This document shows, piece by piece, positions 45,485-55,008 of a stretch of 64,000 bases of DNA; the first letter of the stretch is position 1; each line of letters starts with the position of its first letter. Both the position numbers and the translations under genes were made by a program. The notes under the pieces are model-generated. The model was not told where the DNA came from, did not search any database, and worked only from the letters and a program-made list of their open reading frames with translations. Origin of the DNA: Pseudalkalibacillus hwajinpoensis (GTDB lineage Bacteria > Bacillota > Bacilli > Bacillales > Guptibacillaceae); contig NZ_JADFCM010000008.1 of NCBI RefSeq assembly GCF_015234585.1, positions 1,860,001 through 1,924,000 on the forward strand, read 5' to 3'.

Positions 45485-47533
45485 TTATTCAGCATCTTCC
45501 TCTTCACCAGGAGAAGCTGGTTTTGGTTCGTCTTTAAGATCAAAATAAGCTTCAAATAATCGTCTAGCTATGTCTTTATTTACTGATTCATTTCGATCAC
45601 TACTTAAGCTAGGGACTACAACGGCTAAGGCAATTTCAGGGTCCTCATAAGGAGCATAGCCAACAAAGGTTAAATTAAACCCCTTAACCTGATTATCATT
45701 ACCGAATGACACCTGAGCAGTCCCTGTTTTACCCGCATGAGTGAAATCTACTCCCTTAAAATACTTTGTCGCTGTACCATTGGTAGCATTCGTCACTCGC
45801 CATAAACCATTTTGCACTCGATTTATATCACTTTGACTCATTTGAATACGATTCATTACGTTTGTATCGAACTGATCCACGATAATATTCGATAACCCAT
45901 CGACATTTGAAGCTTCATGAACTTCTTTTAAAAAGTGTGGTTGAATTCTTTTCCCGTCGTTCGCAATCGTTGAAATATACTGAGCCATCTGCAAGGGGGT
46001 ATACGTATCAAACTGACCAATCATTAAATCCATTAAGTTACCAATTTGCTGAATGCCTCCATTGATTCCTGTTGTTTCAATTGGCATATCAATTCCCGTC
46101 TTATTGCCTAATCCAAATTGATTGAAGTGATAACGAACAGCATTATAGCCATCTCGATTCCAGGGAATCCCGCTTGTGTCTGGAACATAATCAAACCCTG
46201 CTATCATCATAGCGATTCGGTACATATACACGTTGGAGGATCTTTCTAATGCTTCCACATCATTTACCCACCCTAAGTTTGCATATGAAGCTTTCTTTGG
46301 AGTAGAAGGAATAGATATTGGAGTATCGAACAGAGTTGTTCCATGGCTAATCACACCCGTTTCATAACCCGTTAGGACGGACGCCCCTTTCACCGCTGAT
46401 CCCATTTCATATGATTCTGAAAGGGTCCCATAGGAATACTCGATATACTCATTTTCTTTCGAGCTATATTTTGTTCCACCAAATGCTAATACCTCACCCG
46501 TTTCTGGATCCATTCCAATCGCATACGCACGATCAGCGTATGGGTTCCCACGAGCTCTAGCTTTTCTTAATTCCTCTTCAAGAATCGATTCAAGCTTCTG
46601 CTGAAGATCTATATCTACTGTAAGAACGAGATCATTCCCTCTTTTTCCTGGAGTCACCTCAGGTTCACCTATTGGTTTGCCCGATTTATCCGTTACGTAC
46701 TTCTTCATCGCTTTCTGCCCTCTTAATAAATCCTCATACTGCTTCTCAAGATAGCTGATGCCTACAAGATCATTATTGTCGTAGCCTTTCATTGTATAAG
46801 CATCTAAAGATTCTTTAGGGATTTGTCCTAGATTACCAAACATCGTCTCCATCGTTTCATCGTATGGATAGACACGTTCGGCATCTGGTGAGATATCAAC
46901 TCCAGGAAGCTCTTCTAGGTTCTCGCTCACTTTTGCGATTTCTTCTCTCGTTAATCCTTTTTTAATAGCCTGAGAAGAAAGCGCATACCCAGTATCCATT
47001 TGTCTTTTAATTGCCGCTATTTTTAGTTCCTCTTGATTACTCGTTATTTCTTTAAGATCTTCTTCTTTAATCCGATCAATTTGCAATTGATATGCTTTTT
47101 TAGAATCAAGATCATTCCATTCTTCTTCCGATAACTTCTCCTTTGCCTTTTCTGGTCTCGTGATAATCCAAAAATCCTTTAAATCTCGTTCAGTCACTTT
47201 ATCTGTATCTATTTCTATGTATGCTGCTAACTTACGAGCTACATCAAGTCTTTCCTGCTGTTTCGTGTTCTGATTTCGGATATACGTTAATGTAAACGTT
47301 GGTTCGTTATCAACAAGTACTCTTCCATATCGATCATACATCTTCCCTCTTGGTGCTGATGATTTCGCTGTCACATTTTCTGTTTGCTCTGAAATTCGCT
47401 CAAAATCTTCCCCTTGCACAATTTGGATCACACCAAGTCGTAAGATTAAAACAGAAAACAATAAAAAAACAAAAAGAAATAAGATATTCAGCCGAAATGG
47501 CACATGTGTTTTCTTCATTTTTTCTTTAATCAT
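45485..47533 (-). CDS. Class B penicillin-binding protein (PBP2/PbpA-PbpH type)
   Basis: A 682-residue monofunctional transpeptidase for lateral cell-wall synthesis. An N-terminal TM helix (about residues 13-35, NILFLFVFLLFSVLILRLG) precedes the dimerisation domain starting TENVTAKSSAPRGKMYDRYG. Catalytic motifs: SxxK as GSAVKG (about 380), SxN as RSSNVY (about 433), KTG as AGKTGTAQ (about 598). A proline-rich acidic tail (KPASPGEEEDAE) ends the protein. ATG 47533 has GGGGGG 5 nt upstream. It stands alone, without mreBCD or rodA neighbours, like pbpA/pbpH in Bacillus. Confidence 0.93.
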   Translation of the reverse strand: MIKEKMKKTHVPFRLNILFLFVFLLFSVLILRLGVIQIVQGEDFERISEQTENVTAKSSAPRGKMYDRYGRVLVDNEPTFTLTYIRNQNTKQQERLDVARKLAAYIEIDTDKVTERDLKDFWIITRPEKAKEKLSEEEWNDLDSKKAYQLQIDRIKEEDLKEITSNQEELKIAAIKRQMDTGYALSSQAIKKGLTREEIAKVSENLEELPGVDISPDAERVYPYDETMETMFGNLGQIPKESLDAYTMKGYDNNDLVGISYLEKQYEDLLRGQKAMKKYVTDKSGKPIGEPEVTPGKRGNDLVLTVDIDLQQKLESILEEELRKARARGNPYADRAYAIGMDPETGEVLAFGGTKYSSKENEYIEYSYGTLSESYEMGSAVKGASVLTGYETGVISHGTTLFDTPISIPSTPKKASYANLGWVNDVEALERSSNVYMYRIAMMIAGFDYVPDTSGIPWNRDGYNAVRYHFNQFGLGNKTGIDMPIETTGINGGIQQIGNLMDLMIGQFDTYTPLQMAQYISTIANDGKRIQPHFLKEVHEASNVDGLSNIIVDQFDTNVMNRIQMSQSDINRVQNGLWRVTNATNGTATKYFKGVDFTHAGKTGTAQVSFGNDNQVKGFNLTFVGYAPYEDPEIALAVVVPSLSSDRNESVNKDIARRLFEAYFDLKDEPKPASPGEEEDAE

Positions 47534-47761
47534 AAAGGCCCCCCACGACATTTCCTTATCTTCCCAACTATCATAACATAGGTTTATTAGGACTTTTTTC
47601 CTTATTAGAAAATAAATACAATTTCATAACACCTAAAAAAACGCTTACTTTCTCTATAGTTAGACGATTCAATTCGTTTGAATGGTTCAATTCAAATGGT
47701 AAAAGTAGCTATATATAATCAATTCAGTCCTTTTTTCGCTTTTTTCCCCATAAAGACATAA

Positions 47762-47796
47762 CAAAAGGAGCGTGTTTAGTTAACACACTCCTTTAC
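47762..47796 (-). terminator. Terminator of the cardiolipin synthase gene
   Basis: On the minus strand AAAGGAGTGTGTTA pairs with TAAACACGCTCCTTTT (G-U pair, loop of about 4) with a short T tail. Confidence 0.75.
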
Positions 47797-47817
47797 GTAT
47801 TTCTATTAAGGTCTAAC

Positions 47818-49263
47818 TTATAGTATTGGAGAAAGCAAGCGTGAAATTGATTCTTTAAAACGTATCCAAAGCGAGCGTTCAAGATATCCCACTTCTGTTA
47901 GTTCCTCACTCTTCTTCATATCGTTAATGAAAATATTCTCCAGTTTCTTTGAGATTTCCTCATCATAGATAAAGGCATTTACTTCGAAATTAAGTCGAAA
48001 GCTACGAACATCAATATTTGCTGTTCCTACTGAAGATATTTCGCTATCAACCGCAATGGTTTTAGCGTGAATAAACCCGTTCTGGTAAATGTAAATTCTA
48101 GCTCCCGCTTTCAGTAATTCTCCCACATAAGAATAGGTTGCCCAGTATACAAACAAATGGTCAGGTTTGTTGGGAATCATTAACCTCACATCAACCCCGC
48201 TAAGAGCCGCTATACGTAAAGCATCTAACAGACTTGCATCTGGTATAAAGTAAGGGGTTTGAATGAATATGGTGCGTTTTGCTGATGTAATAAGTTTAAT
48301 GTACCCATTTTTAATTTGTTCCCATTCTGAATCTGGTCCACTACTGACGACCTGCACACCTGCTTTTCCAATCGATTCGATAATAGGAAAGTAACAAGAT
48401 TCATAACCTACTTTGTTCCGAGCAGCATGATTCCAATCTAAGAGGAACCTTGTTTGCATAGCGAGCGTTGCACTTCCTTCTATTCGTAGATGTGTATCAC
48501 GCCAATACCCAAACTTCGGATTTAAACCTAAGTACTCATCACCAACATTAAACCCACCAACATAGCCAAGTTTCCCATCAATAATAACGAGCTTGCGGTG
48601 ATTTCGGTAATTCAAGCGAGTATTGACATATGGAATTCGAGAAGGGAAAAACACCTCCACTTCTCCTCCCGCTGCAATTAAATCTCGGAAGAATCGCTTC
48701 CTTGTTTTTCTTGAACCCATTTCATCATAAAGAACACGTACCTTCACACCTTCTTGTGCCTTTTGAGTCAACTTTTCTACCAGTTTCCTACCAAGATCAT
48801 CTTTTTGAAAAATATAGTATTGAAAGTGAATATGATCACTCGCACGGCCAATATCCTCAATTAGGGCGTTAAATTTTTCTTCTCCATCTGTAAAAACGCT
48901 TATTGCATTATCCTGAGTAAGTACTGCGTCATCATTTACAAGATGCATATAAATAAGATCTTTATGTCTGGCAATTTCTTCATGTCTAAATGGATAAATC
49001 CCGCTTTTGATCTCACTAACTTGTTCCTCAATTAAATCCTCGATTCCTACTTTTTTAATATTATCCCAATCAAATAATCTTCTTCGACTAAGGTTTTGTC
49101 CAAAAACTAAATACATCACAAAACCAAGTAGAGGAATAAAAAGAAGGACCATTAGCCAGGCCCACGTGGCCCCAGCATCCTTTCGTTCCAGGAAAATAAC
49201 GAGCGCAGCAAAACCAAGATTAAGAACGAATAATATTCCTAATAAAATCGATATAATGTGCAT
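47818..49263 (-). CDS. cls: Cardiolipin synthase
   Basis: A 481-residue phospholipase-D superfamily enzyme condensing two phosphatidylglycerols into cardiolipin and glycerol at the membrane. Two N-terminal TM helices (about residues 1-25 and 35-58) are followed by two HKD motifs: NHRKLVIIDGKLGYVGG and IHAKTIAVDSEISSVGTANID. Length is typical. ATG 49263 has AAAGGAG 9 nt upstream; the longer 11-codon reading lacks a site. Single gene with terminator. Confidence 0.93.
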   Translation of the reverse strand: MHIISILLGILFVLNLGFAALVIFLERKDAGATWAWLMVLLFIPLLGFVMYLVFGQNLSRRRLFDWDNIKKVGIEDLIEEQVSEIKSGIYPFRHEEIARHKDLIYMHLVNDDAVLTQDNAISVFTDGEEKFNALIEDIGRASDHIHFQYYIFQKDDLGRKLVEKLTQKAQEGVKVRVLYDEMGSRKTRKRFFRDLIAAGGEVEVFFPSRIPYVNTRLNYRNHRKLVIIDGKLGYVGGFNVGDEYLGLNPKFGYWRDTHLRIEGSATLAMQTRFLLDWNHAARNKVGYESCYFPIIESIGKAGVQVVSSGPDSEWEQIKNGYIKLITSAKRTIFIQTPYFIPDASLLDALRIAALSGVDVRLMIPNKPDHLFVYWATYSYVGELLKAGARIYIYQNGFIHAKTIAVDSEISSVGTANIDVRSFRLNFEVNAFIYDEEISKKLENIFINDMKKSEELTEVGYLERSLWIRFKESISRLLSPIL

Positions 49264-49500
49264 AAATAATAACTCCTTTATTAACCACAATGACAAATTT
49301 TACTCTCTAATCCCTTAAGTTTACCTTATTTCTAAACTGTTATTAAGATTAATTGTGAAACAAGTGAATCCTTTCCATGTTTTATCTCGTTATTAAGTGA
49401 TTTTACCCATTTTCTCTTATTAGTTGAAACAAAAAATATTGAATTATATTACATGAAAGCTATTCCACTTCTTCTTTTTTCAAAGTAAAATAGAAGCAAC
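49264..49500. other. Intergenic region with a candidate promoter for the 45-residue protein
   Basis: TTGAAA (49424) is followed by TATATT (49445) or TATTAC (49447) with 15-17 nt spacing, about 70 nt before the small gene. Otherwise nothing recognised. Confidence 0.4.
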
Positions 49501-49520
49501 AAATACAAGGAGGGGTTTAA

Positions 49521-49658
49521 ATGAATGGTAAACCAATTCATTTCGATGGAAGCTCTGTTCCCTCTGTAACTTCAGCTAAGAATCAACCTCTTAAAATCAC
49601 TGATGACGTTCGAAAATGTATCAGCTGCAATCCATTTCAACTGCCACCAACTAAATAA
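49521..49658 (+). CDS. 45-residue CxxC small protein
   Basis: Not recognised. The frame starts at ATG 49521, with a perfect AGGAGGGG 7 nt upstream, and ends at a TAA 8 nt before a strong intrinsic terminator. It reads MNGKPIHFDGSSVPSVTSAK at the start and KCISCNPFQLPPTK at the end. It has no hydrophobic helix or signal peptide, but one CxxC pair and a proline-rich tail. Ribosome site, terminator and a candidate promoter all support a real, well-translated gene. A metal-binding or redox peptide, or a modified peptide, are guesses only. Confidence 0.75.
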   Translation: MNGKPIHFDGSSVPSVTSAKNQPLKITDDVRKCISCNPFQLPPTK

Positions 49659-49666
49659 TTCTTCAT

Positions 49667-49698
49667 AAAAGCCTTGCTCATCTAGCAAGGCTTTTATG
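49667..49698 (+). terminator. Terminator of the 45-residue protein gene
   Basis: A perfect 12-bp stem (AAAAGCCTTGCT with complement, loop CATCT) ends in TTTTATG. Confidence 0.9.
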
Positions 49699-49734
49699 AC
49701 TTTGACTTGATTTAATTACTATGAGGCAAATTCC

Positions 49735-49795
49735 TTGAATCAATCTTACGTCTGTTTTATAATTTGTCTTGAATTAAAAATAACTCAATTCAAGA
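49735..49795 (+). promoter_or_regulatory. azoR promoter with MhqR-like operator
   Basis: TTGAAT (49735-49740), 17 nt, and a perfect TATAAT (49758-49763). Directly downstream lies the inverted repeat TCTTGAATT-N11-AATTCAAGA (49767-49775, 49787-49795) over the expected start. The half sites resemble the MhqR consensus as I recall it (TATCTCGAAT/ATTCGAGATA). Confidence 0.65.
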
Positions 49796-49829
49796 TAATT
49801 GGAACGAATAGGAAAGGAATGAATCTGTA

Positions 49830-50465
49830 ATGGCAAAAGTTTTATACATCACTGCTCATCCACACGATGATACTCAATCTTATAGCATGGCAGTAGGTAA
49901 AGCATTTATAGAGACGTATAAGCAAGAAAATGAAAACGATGAGGTTGTTCATATAGATCTTTATAGTGAGCATATTCCTCAAATCGATGCTGATGTGTTC
50001 AGCGGCTGGGGAAAATTGCAGTCTGGAAAAGGGTTTGAAGAACTATCAGCAAGTGAGCAAGAAAAAGTACAGCGTCTTAATGAATTAAGTGAAGAATTTA
50101 TTGAAGCAGATAAATATGTATTCGTTACTCCACTCTGGAATTTCTCTTTCCCTCCAGTAATGAAAGCCTATTTTGACTCTGTATCTGTGGCTGGTAAAGC
50201 CTTTAAATATACTGAAAATGGCCCTGTAGGTCTTTTAACAGATAAAAAAGCCATTCATATCCAGGCACGTGGTGGCGTGTATTCTGTAGGTCCCGCTGCT
50301 GAAATGGAAATGGGCCATCGTTACTTCACAACGATGATGCAATTCTACGGTGTTCCAGAATACGAAGGACTCTTTGTAGAAGGTCATAATGCTATGCCAG
50401 ATAAAGCAGAAGAAATTAAACAGGATGCTATTGCTCGTGCAAAAGACACTGCACATACATTCTAA
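49830..50465 (+). CDS. azoR: FMN-dependent NADH:quinone/azo reductase AzoR
   Basis: A 211-residue flavodoxin-like quinone reductase. The FMN site is seen in [18 protein letters not shown] at the N-terminus and [20 protein letters not shown] (WNF motif, about residues 100-110). QARGGVYS follows, as in the AzoR family. It reduces quinones and azo dyes by two electrons, protecting thiols. In B. subtilis the azoR genes respond to MhqR or YodB; the inverted repeat over the promoter suggests the same type of control here. Single gene with terminator. Confidence 0.94.
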   Translation: MAKVLYITAHPHDDTQSYSMAVGKAFIETYKQENENDEVVHIDLYSEHIPQIDADVFSGWGKLQSGKGFEELSASEQEKVQRLNELSEEFIEADKYVFVTPLWNFSFPPVMKAYFDSVSVAGKAFKYTENGPVGLLTDKKAIHIQARGGVYSVGPAAEMEMGHRYFTTMMQFYGVPEYEGLFVEGHNAMPDKAEEIKQDAIARAKDTAHTF

Positions 50466-50483
50466 TCTCGATATTTATTTACG

Positions 50484-50519
50484 AAAACCAGCTGAAGAAC
50501 TAATTTCAGCTGGTTTTTT
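50484..50519. terminator. Bidirectional terminator after azoR
   Basis: AAAACCAGCTGAA/TTCAGCTGGTTTT with a short loop; T6 on the plus strand. Confidence 0.9.
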
Positions 50520-50727
50520 ATACCTCCACTTCATACCCCTGCTTTTCCACTACTTTCTGTATATCTGAGGAAGACACTTCATTTTTATCATAAGTTACTT
50601 TAGCATTTCCTTCCTTGAGATGAACTTCTACAGCCAAAACTCCATTCAATTCTAGTAAAGCAGTCCGAACGATCACCATACAATTTTCTCCAGTCATTCC
50701 TTTAATCTTCAAAGTTGTTTTTTCCAC
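50518..50727 (-). CDS. CopZ-like heavy-metal-associated protein with altered metal motif
   Basis: A 69-residue HMA-fold protein: KTTLKIKGMTGENC, then VLAVEVHLKEGNAKVTYDKNEVS and a final helix ending KQGYEVEV. CopZ and related chaperones have GMTCxxC. Here the first cysteine is Gly (MTGENC), leaving only one thiol, so normal two-cysteine Cu(I) binding is doubtful. The start is GTG 50727 with GGAGGGG 10 nt upstream. No copA or csoR neighbour, which also argues against a standard copper chaperone. Confidence 0.85.
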   Translation of the reverse strand: MEKTTLKIKGMTGENCMVIVRTALLELNGVLAVEVHLKEGNAKVTYDKNEVSSSDIQKVVEKQGYEVEV

Positions 50728-50828
50728 TTCTTGTTCACCCCTCCAGTTGTTAAGTTGACTCTATTCTTCCCCTATTCTTGTTAAAGTACTATGTCCAAGA
50801 ATTTAAAGCTAGAACTTTCAATTATAGC

Positions 50829-50865
50829 AAAAGACAGCAGGGGAAATTCCCTAACTGTCTTTTTG
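50829..50865 (-). terminator. DoxX gene terminator overlapping the stop codon
   Basis: AAAAGACAG/CTGTCTTTT with a 17-nt loop that includes the DoxX stop codon; minus-strand tail TTTTG. Confidence 0.65.
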
Positions 50866-51237
50866 AGCTGCGGCCCAGAATACCCACCAGATCAATAATG
50901 GTTGGAAAAGTAATCTCACCCATAATAATACTTGATTTGCTTCATCTTGCCCTGGAGCAGGTACGCCAGCAATTGCTGCATAAATATTTGCTGGAAAAAT
51001 GGCGATTAAATATATGACCGTCCACAATCTAGCCTGTTTTCGTGTGGAAGGAACAAGTAGAAGAATCGCTAATACGACCTCTATGATTCCAGTTAAATAA
51101 ATGAGGCCGAGTTTGAACGGAACCCAATCGGGTACCATTGCGGCAAAACCTTCACCCTGAAGAAAATGAGCAAATCCTGCAAAAATAAAGAAGAAAGCAA
51201 ATAAGACGAGCGCTATCATCCGAATCGTTTTTTTCAT
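50851..51237 (-). CDS. DoxX-family membrane protein
   Basis: 128 residues with four TM helices, starting MKKTIRMIALVLFAFFFIFAG. DoxX features are the HFLQGEGFAAMVPDWVPF loop after TM1 and YLTGIIEVVLAILLLVP. The family is linked to quinone or sulfur oxidoreduction and membrane redox balance, but the role is not settled. ATG 51237 follows AAGGAGA. It shares direction with the CopZ-like gene, about 120 bp away, and is close to azoR, so a redox-stress role is plausible. Confidence 0.85.
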   Translation of the reverse strand: MKKTIRMIALVLFAFFFIFAGFAHFLQGEGFAAMVPDWVPFKLGLIYLTGIIEVVLAILLLVPSTRKQARLWTVIYLIAIFPANIYAAIAGVPAPGQDEANQVLLWVRLLFQPLLIWWVFWAAAQKDS

Positions 51238-51306
51238 AAAGTATCTCCTTTTCACTTCGATTCTTTCATGATAGCAAACTCACCTTCATTTGTTGAAGGA
51301 AAACGC

Positions 51307-52923
51307 TTAGCGAAGCAGCTCCTTAATTGTATATGGAAGCATTTCATGAAGCGTTTCAAAAGAATAGGTGAGTTCAAGCCGTTCTGTCCATTTATGCGCA
51401 TCTTTACCCTTAGGTCCAAGGTTCATGACGGGAACTTTTAGCTGCTCTAAAGCTTCTAGAGGCAATTCGTATGATTGACCATATAACGGCATGTTGCTCA
51501 TTAATGGTTGGATTGTTTCTTTCGTTCTTTCAAGCCCTACGAAGCTTAAATCAGAAAGTCCAGGAAAATAATGTTGAGGTTTCAGCGTCACCTTATGTTT
51601 AGTTGAACTATAAGCGACCACTCGCTGAATGGTTTCCTGAATAAAAGAATCATGCCTGGAAGATACAGCCGGATAAAATGGCGGATTATAAAAAAGGATA
51701 ATCATCGGACCATCATCTTTACAAAGTGCGGCTAAATCAAAAACCATTCTTGTTGAAAGATCTCGATCGCCTAGATCTTTAAAATTGGCAGATATATAAT
51801 CTTGCCGACGTTTAATTTCTGCCTCCCCAAACAGCATAACAGCACGTTGGTGCAGCTGCTCATAAGTCAGAACGTTAACCTTGAATGGTTCAGGGACATA
51901 GTTTTGGAGCATGGAGAACGCTGTAGCTTTCTCCAAATAGTGATTTTCAATGCGTTTGGCAGCAACTTTGACTGCCTCCATTAATTGATTTGTAATATGC
52001 TGAATGCTCCTCTCCATACCAAGAACATTGAAAAGAGTTACACCCACATGCGGAATCTGTACGGAGTATCCTTCTTTTAAATCCTTTTGCATTAAGTTAG
52101 TTGGCGGAGGCGTTACCTCCCCATCGACAACTTCACAAAAATCAGCGTTAAGCTCAAGCTCTCTTGTTACTTCAGCAGCCATGTAGTTAGCGTTCAATCC
52201 TGAGAACGGCTCACCAACGTGCGTTTCTTGACCGTAACAGAAAAAGCCAGGTAATAGCTTTCCAATTGATCCTGAATAAACATACAAGTTCTGGTCGCCA
52301 GGATAATTTGTAAAAACAGGTTCTGAATTTAAGCAAGCAGTATAAATTAAATCATGCTGTTTAGCCATTTCGACAAGTACAGGAACAGCTTCGATCATGC
52401 CAAGTGAATTCGCTTCTTCATCAGGAACGGTAAGAAATAAAATATTCCCATCAAATTCACCAAAATTTGCTTTTTCAAGCATACTCATTTGAAGGGCAAT
52501 CCCAGCTTTCATATCCATTACACCACGCCCAAACATCCACTCGCCACTTGTAAGGTCGTTCTGAACTTCAACCGGCATTTTATCAATATTTTTGTATATT
52601 TCTTCTGTAAGATCATATGGACTAAAAGCTAGATTTTTGAATTGTCCGTAGTCTTCTATGTCTACCACATCAAAATGGCTAATTAAAATAACTGTTTTCT
52701 TAGACCGTCCTTTTTTAATAAGTCCTGTAACGAAAGAGCGACCATCACTTGTTGGATGAAGAGCGAGCATATTAGGATTGTCTTTGAAATAGTCCAAATC
52801 TTGAAGCTGAAGGTGAATATATTCAGCAAGTGCTACCTCCGGATATGATCCCGTTACACTCTGATGTTCAACTAGTCTGGATAGTAAGTACATTAAGGTT
52901 TCTTTCGTTTGCCATTTCCCCAT
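51307..52923 (-). CDS. yqjN: M20/M25/M40-family peptidase or deacylase YqjN (RocB-like)
   Basis: A 538-residue M20-family metallohydrolase. Metal ligands are visible in VILISHFDVVDIEDYG, GRGVMDMKAGIAL and TVPDEEANSLGM. The insert and C-terminal half (WTERLELTYSFETLHEMLPY) match the RocB-like amino-acid-degradation branch. Length 538 is typical of YqjN. The ATG follows GAGGGGG. Same syntenic slot as B. subtilis yqjN, next to namA. The exact substrate is unknown. Confidence 0.9.
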   Translation of the reverse strand: MGKWQTKETLMYLLSRLVEHQSVTGSYPEVALAEYIHLQLQDLDYFKDNPNMLALHPTSDGRSFVTGLIKKGRSKKTVILISHFDVVDIEDYGQFKNLAFSPYDLTEEIYKNIDKMPVEVQNDLTSGEWMFGRGVMDMKAGIALQMSMLEKANFGEFDGNILFLTVPDEEANSLGMIEAVPVLVEMAKQHDLIYTACLNSEPVFTNYPGDQNLYVYSGSIGKLLPGFFCYGQETHVGEPFSGLNANYMAAEVTRELELNADFCEVVDGEVTPPPTNLMQKDLKEGYSVQIPHVGVTLFNVLGMERSIQHITNQLMEAVKVAAKRIENHYLEKATAFSMLQNYVPEPFKVNVLTYEQLHQRAVMLFGEAEIKRRQDYISANFKDLGDRDLSTRMVFDLAALCKDDGPMIILFYNPPFYPAVSSRHDSFIQETIQRVVAYSSTKHKVTLKPQHYFPGLSDLSFVGLERTKETIQPLMSNMPLYGQSYELPLEALEQLKVPVMNLGPKGKDAHKWTERLELTYSFETLHEMLPYTIKELLR

Positions 52924-53075
52924 CTCATCGCCCCCTCATATGTCTGTTATTTTTGCAAATCCAACCTGTTTTTGGTAGGTTTAATGGGAATAGACGGACT
53001 TTTATGAACACTTTTTCCGTTTATCATATTTTATACATACTAAACCCGAAAAGACCAGCAGAAATGAGGGGAACA

Positions 53076-53861
53076 ATGACAATTATATTCGCTCACAGAG
53101 GCGCAAGTAGACAATGCCCCGAGAACACAATAAGTGCTTATCAACGCGCTGTTCATCTTGGAGCAGGCGGAATCGAAATTGATATTCAGCTTTCAAAAGA
53201 TGGGATCCCTGTCGTCATTCATGATCGAACGTTGAAAAGGACAACATCCGGAAAGGGGATTGTGACACAAACAACTCTCTCTGACCTCAAAAAACTTGAT
53301 GCGGGAAGTTGGTTTTCTCCCGATTTTAAACATGAAAAAATCCCTTCGTTAGAAGAGGTTTTGTTATGGGCAGCAGACTACCCAGATGTTTGGTTAAACA
53401 TTGAATTAAAATACTATCGAGAAGACGACGAACAGCTTGCCAAAGTGGCGATTCCACTCATTAAGAAATATCGCTCTGAGAAAAATACGATGATTTCTAG
53501 CTTTGAACATCAACGGCTGATAGATGTGCATAAGTTATGGCCAAAATTAGAAACAGCACCTCTTTATAAGGGGAATTTACATGAGCCATGGCATTATGCT
53601 AAGAAATTAAAAGCAAAAGCGATCCATCCGCAATTCAAATCCATCCATGCATCACTCGTAAAAGCAGTGCATTCACATGGCATTAAAATACGTCCTTATA
53701 CGGTCAATGACGAAAAAGGACTCAGACAATTCCTCGATTGGGAAGTGGATGGAATTATGACAGACGTCCCAGACCTGGCGCTTAATATCATGCATAATAA
53801 ACAAATTCCTCAACAAAAGAAGTCATGGTGGAAAACTGTCTGGAGTGTGGTAACAAAGTAA
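53076..53861 (+). CDS. Glycerophosphodiester phosphodiesterase
   Basis: 261 residues, TIM-barrel GDPD. Active-site residues are in FAHRGASRQCPENT (His, Arg, Glu), GIEIDIQLSKDGIPVVIHD (Glu, Asp, His) and NIELKYY. It cleaves glycerophosphodiesters to glycerol-3-phosphate and an alcohol. No signal peptide, so it is cytosolic. The ATG at 53076 has GAGGGG 4 nt upstream. The much longer frame from 52830 runs antisense into yqjN and is not coding. The C-terminal KKSWWKTVW may touch the membrane. Confidence 0.92.
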   Translation: MTIIFAHRGASRQCPENTISAYQRAVHLGAGGIEIDIQLSKDGIPVVIHDRTLKRTTSGKGIVTQTTLSDLKKLDAGSWFSPDFKHEKIPSLEEVLLWAADYPDVWLNIELKYYREDDEQLAKVAIPLIKKYRSEKNTMISSFEHQRLIDVHKLWPKLETAPLYKGNLHEPWHYAKKLKAKAIHPQFKSIHASLVKAVHSHGIKIRPYTVNDEKGLRQFLDWEVDGIMTDVPDLALNIMHNKQIPQQKKSWWKTVWSVVTK

Positions 53862-53937
53862 AGCAAGATTTGCGACATCTATTTTAGGACATGCTATACT
53901 TTTGGGGTCACGAAAGAAGTAATAAAGGAGCGATTGC

Positions 53938-54957
53938 ATGTCTTCAGCATTATTTACACCATATACTATTAAAAATGTCACCTTCCCTAACCGGATTGTG
54001 ATGAGTCCCATGTGCATGTATTCATGTGAAGCACAGGATGGTAAAGCCACAAACTTCCACTATATTCACTACACTTCCAGAGCTGTAGGAGGAACAGGCT
54101 TGATTTTCACAGAAGCAGCAGCCGTCACAGAACAAGGTCGTATTTCTCCACAGGATCTTGGAATCTGGAGTGATGACCATATCGAAGGATTAAAAAAAAT
54201 TGTTCATCTTTCTCAAGAACAGGGATCAAAAGTTGGCATTCAACTTGCGCACGCAGGTCGAAAAGCCGTTCTGGATGGACCGATTATCGCACCATCTTCC
54301 ATTCCTTTCAATGATGAGATGAAAACACCAGAAGAAATGACGGTCGAACAAATTAAGGAAACCATCGTTGCTTTTAGAAAAGGAGCGGCACGAGCGAAGG
54401 AAGCAGGATTCGATGTGATTGAACTACACGGCGCTCACGGATATTTAATCAATGAATTTCTATCCCCACTCACTAACAAACGTAAGGATGAATATGGCGG
54501 TTCAAAAGAAAACCGTTATCGTTTCTTAAAAGAAACCATTAATGAAGTAAACAAAGTTTGGGACGGACCACTATTCGTTCGAATTTCTGCTGAGGAATAC
54601 CATGAAGAAGGTAATACAATGGAGGATTTCGTTTATTTTTCTGACGAAATGAAAAAGCAAGGCGTCGATCTTGTTGATTGTAGTACTGGTGGAGTTGTTC
54701 CTGCGCGTATTCAAGCCTACCCAGGTTATCAGGTAAAGCATGCCGAACAAATCCGAAGGGAATCTAACATTGCAACTGGAGCCGTTGGATTAATTACCCA
54801 TCCTCTTCAAGCAGAAGAGATCATTCAAAATGAACGCGCGGATCTCGTTTTACTCGCTAGAGAAATGTTAAGAGATCCTTATTGGGCTAGAACTGCCGCA
54901 GCTGAACTTGGAGGAGATTTAAAAGCTCCTAAACAATATGAACGTGGTTGGAACTAA
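53938..54957 (+). CDS. namA: NADPH dehydrogenase NamA (YqjM), old yellow enzyme
   Basis: A 339-residue FMN-dependent ene-reductase reducing activated C=C bonds of enals, quinones and nitro compounds with NADPH. Family residues are visible: the [20 protein letters not shown] start, the substrate-binding pair [26 protein letters not shown] and the FMN-phosphate loop near GAVGLITHP, then [16 protein letters not shown] 53938 follows AAAGGAG. It is monocistronic; namA is also next to rnz and yqjN in B. subtilis. Confidence 0.95.
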   Translation: MSSALFTPYTIKNVTFPNRIVMSPMCMYSCEAQDGKATNFHYIHYTSRAVGGTGLIFTEAAAVTEQGRISPQDLGIWSDDHIEGLKKIVHLSQEQGSKVGIQLAHAGRKAVLDGPIIAPSSIPFNDEMKTPEEMTVEQIKETIVAFRKGAARAKEAGFDVIELHGAHGYLINEFLSPLTNKRKDEYGGSKENRYRFLKETINEVNKVWDGPLFVRISAEEYHEEGNTMEDFVYFSDEMKKQGVDLVDCSTGGVVPARIQAYPGYQVKHAEQIRRESNIATGAVGLITHPLQAEEIIQNERADLVLLAREMLRDPYWARTAAAELGGDLKAPKQYERGWN

Positions 54958-54977
54958 TGTGTTGAAATAGATATAGA

Positions 54978-55008
54978 TAAAGCGAGCTCAAGTTGAGCTC
55001 GCTTTTCT
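54978..55008. terminator. Convergent terminator of namA and rnz
   Basis: AGCGAGCTC/GAGCTCGCT with loop AAGTT and T4 on the plus strand. The rnz stop codon lies inside it. Confidence 0.8.

Noticed and set aside
52830..53075. Long N-terminal extension of the phosphodiesterase
   Set aside because: It is antisense to yqjN, has no ribosome site, and a good GAGGGG-ATG start with the GDPD motif follows at 53076.
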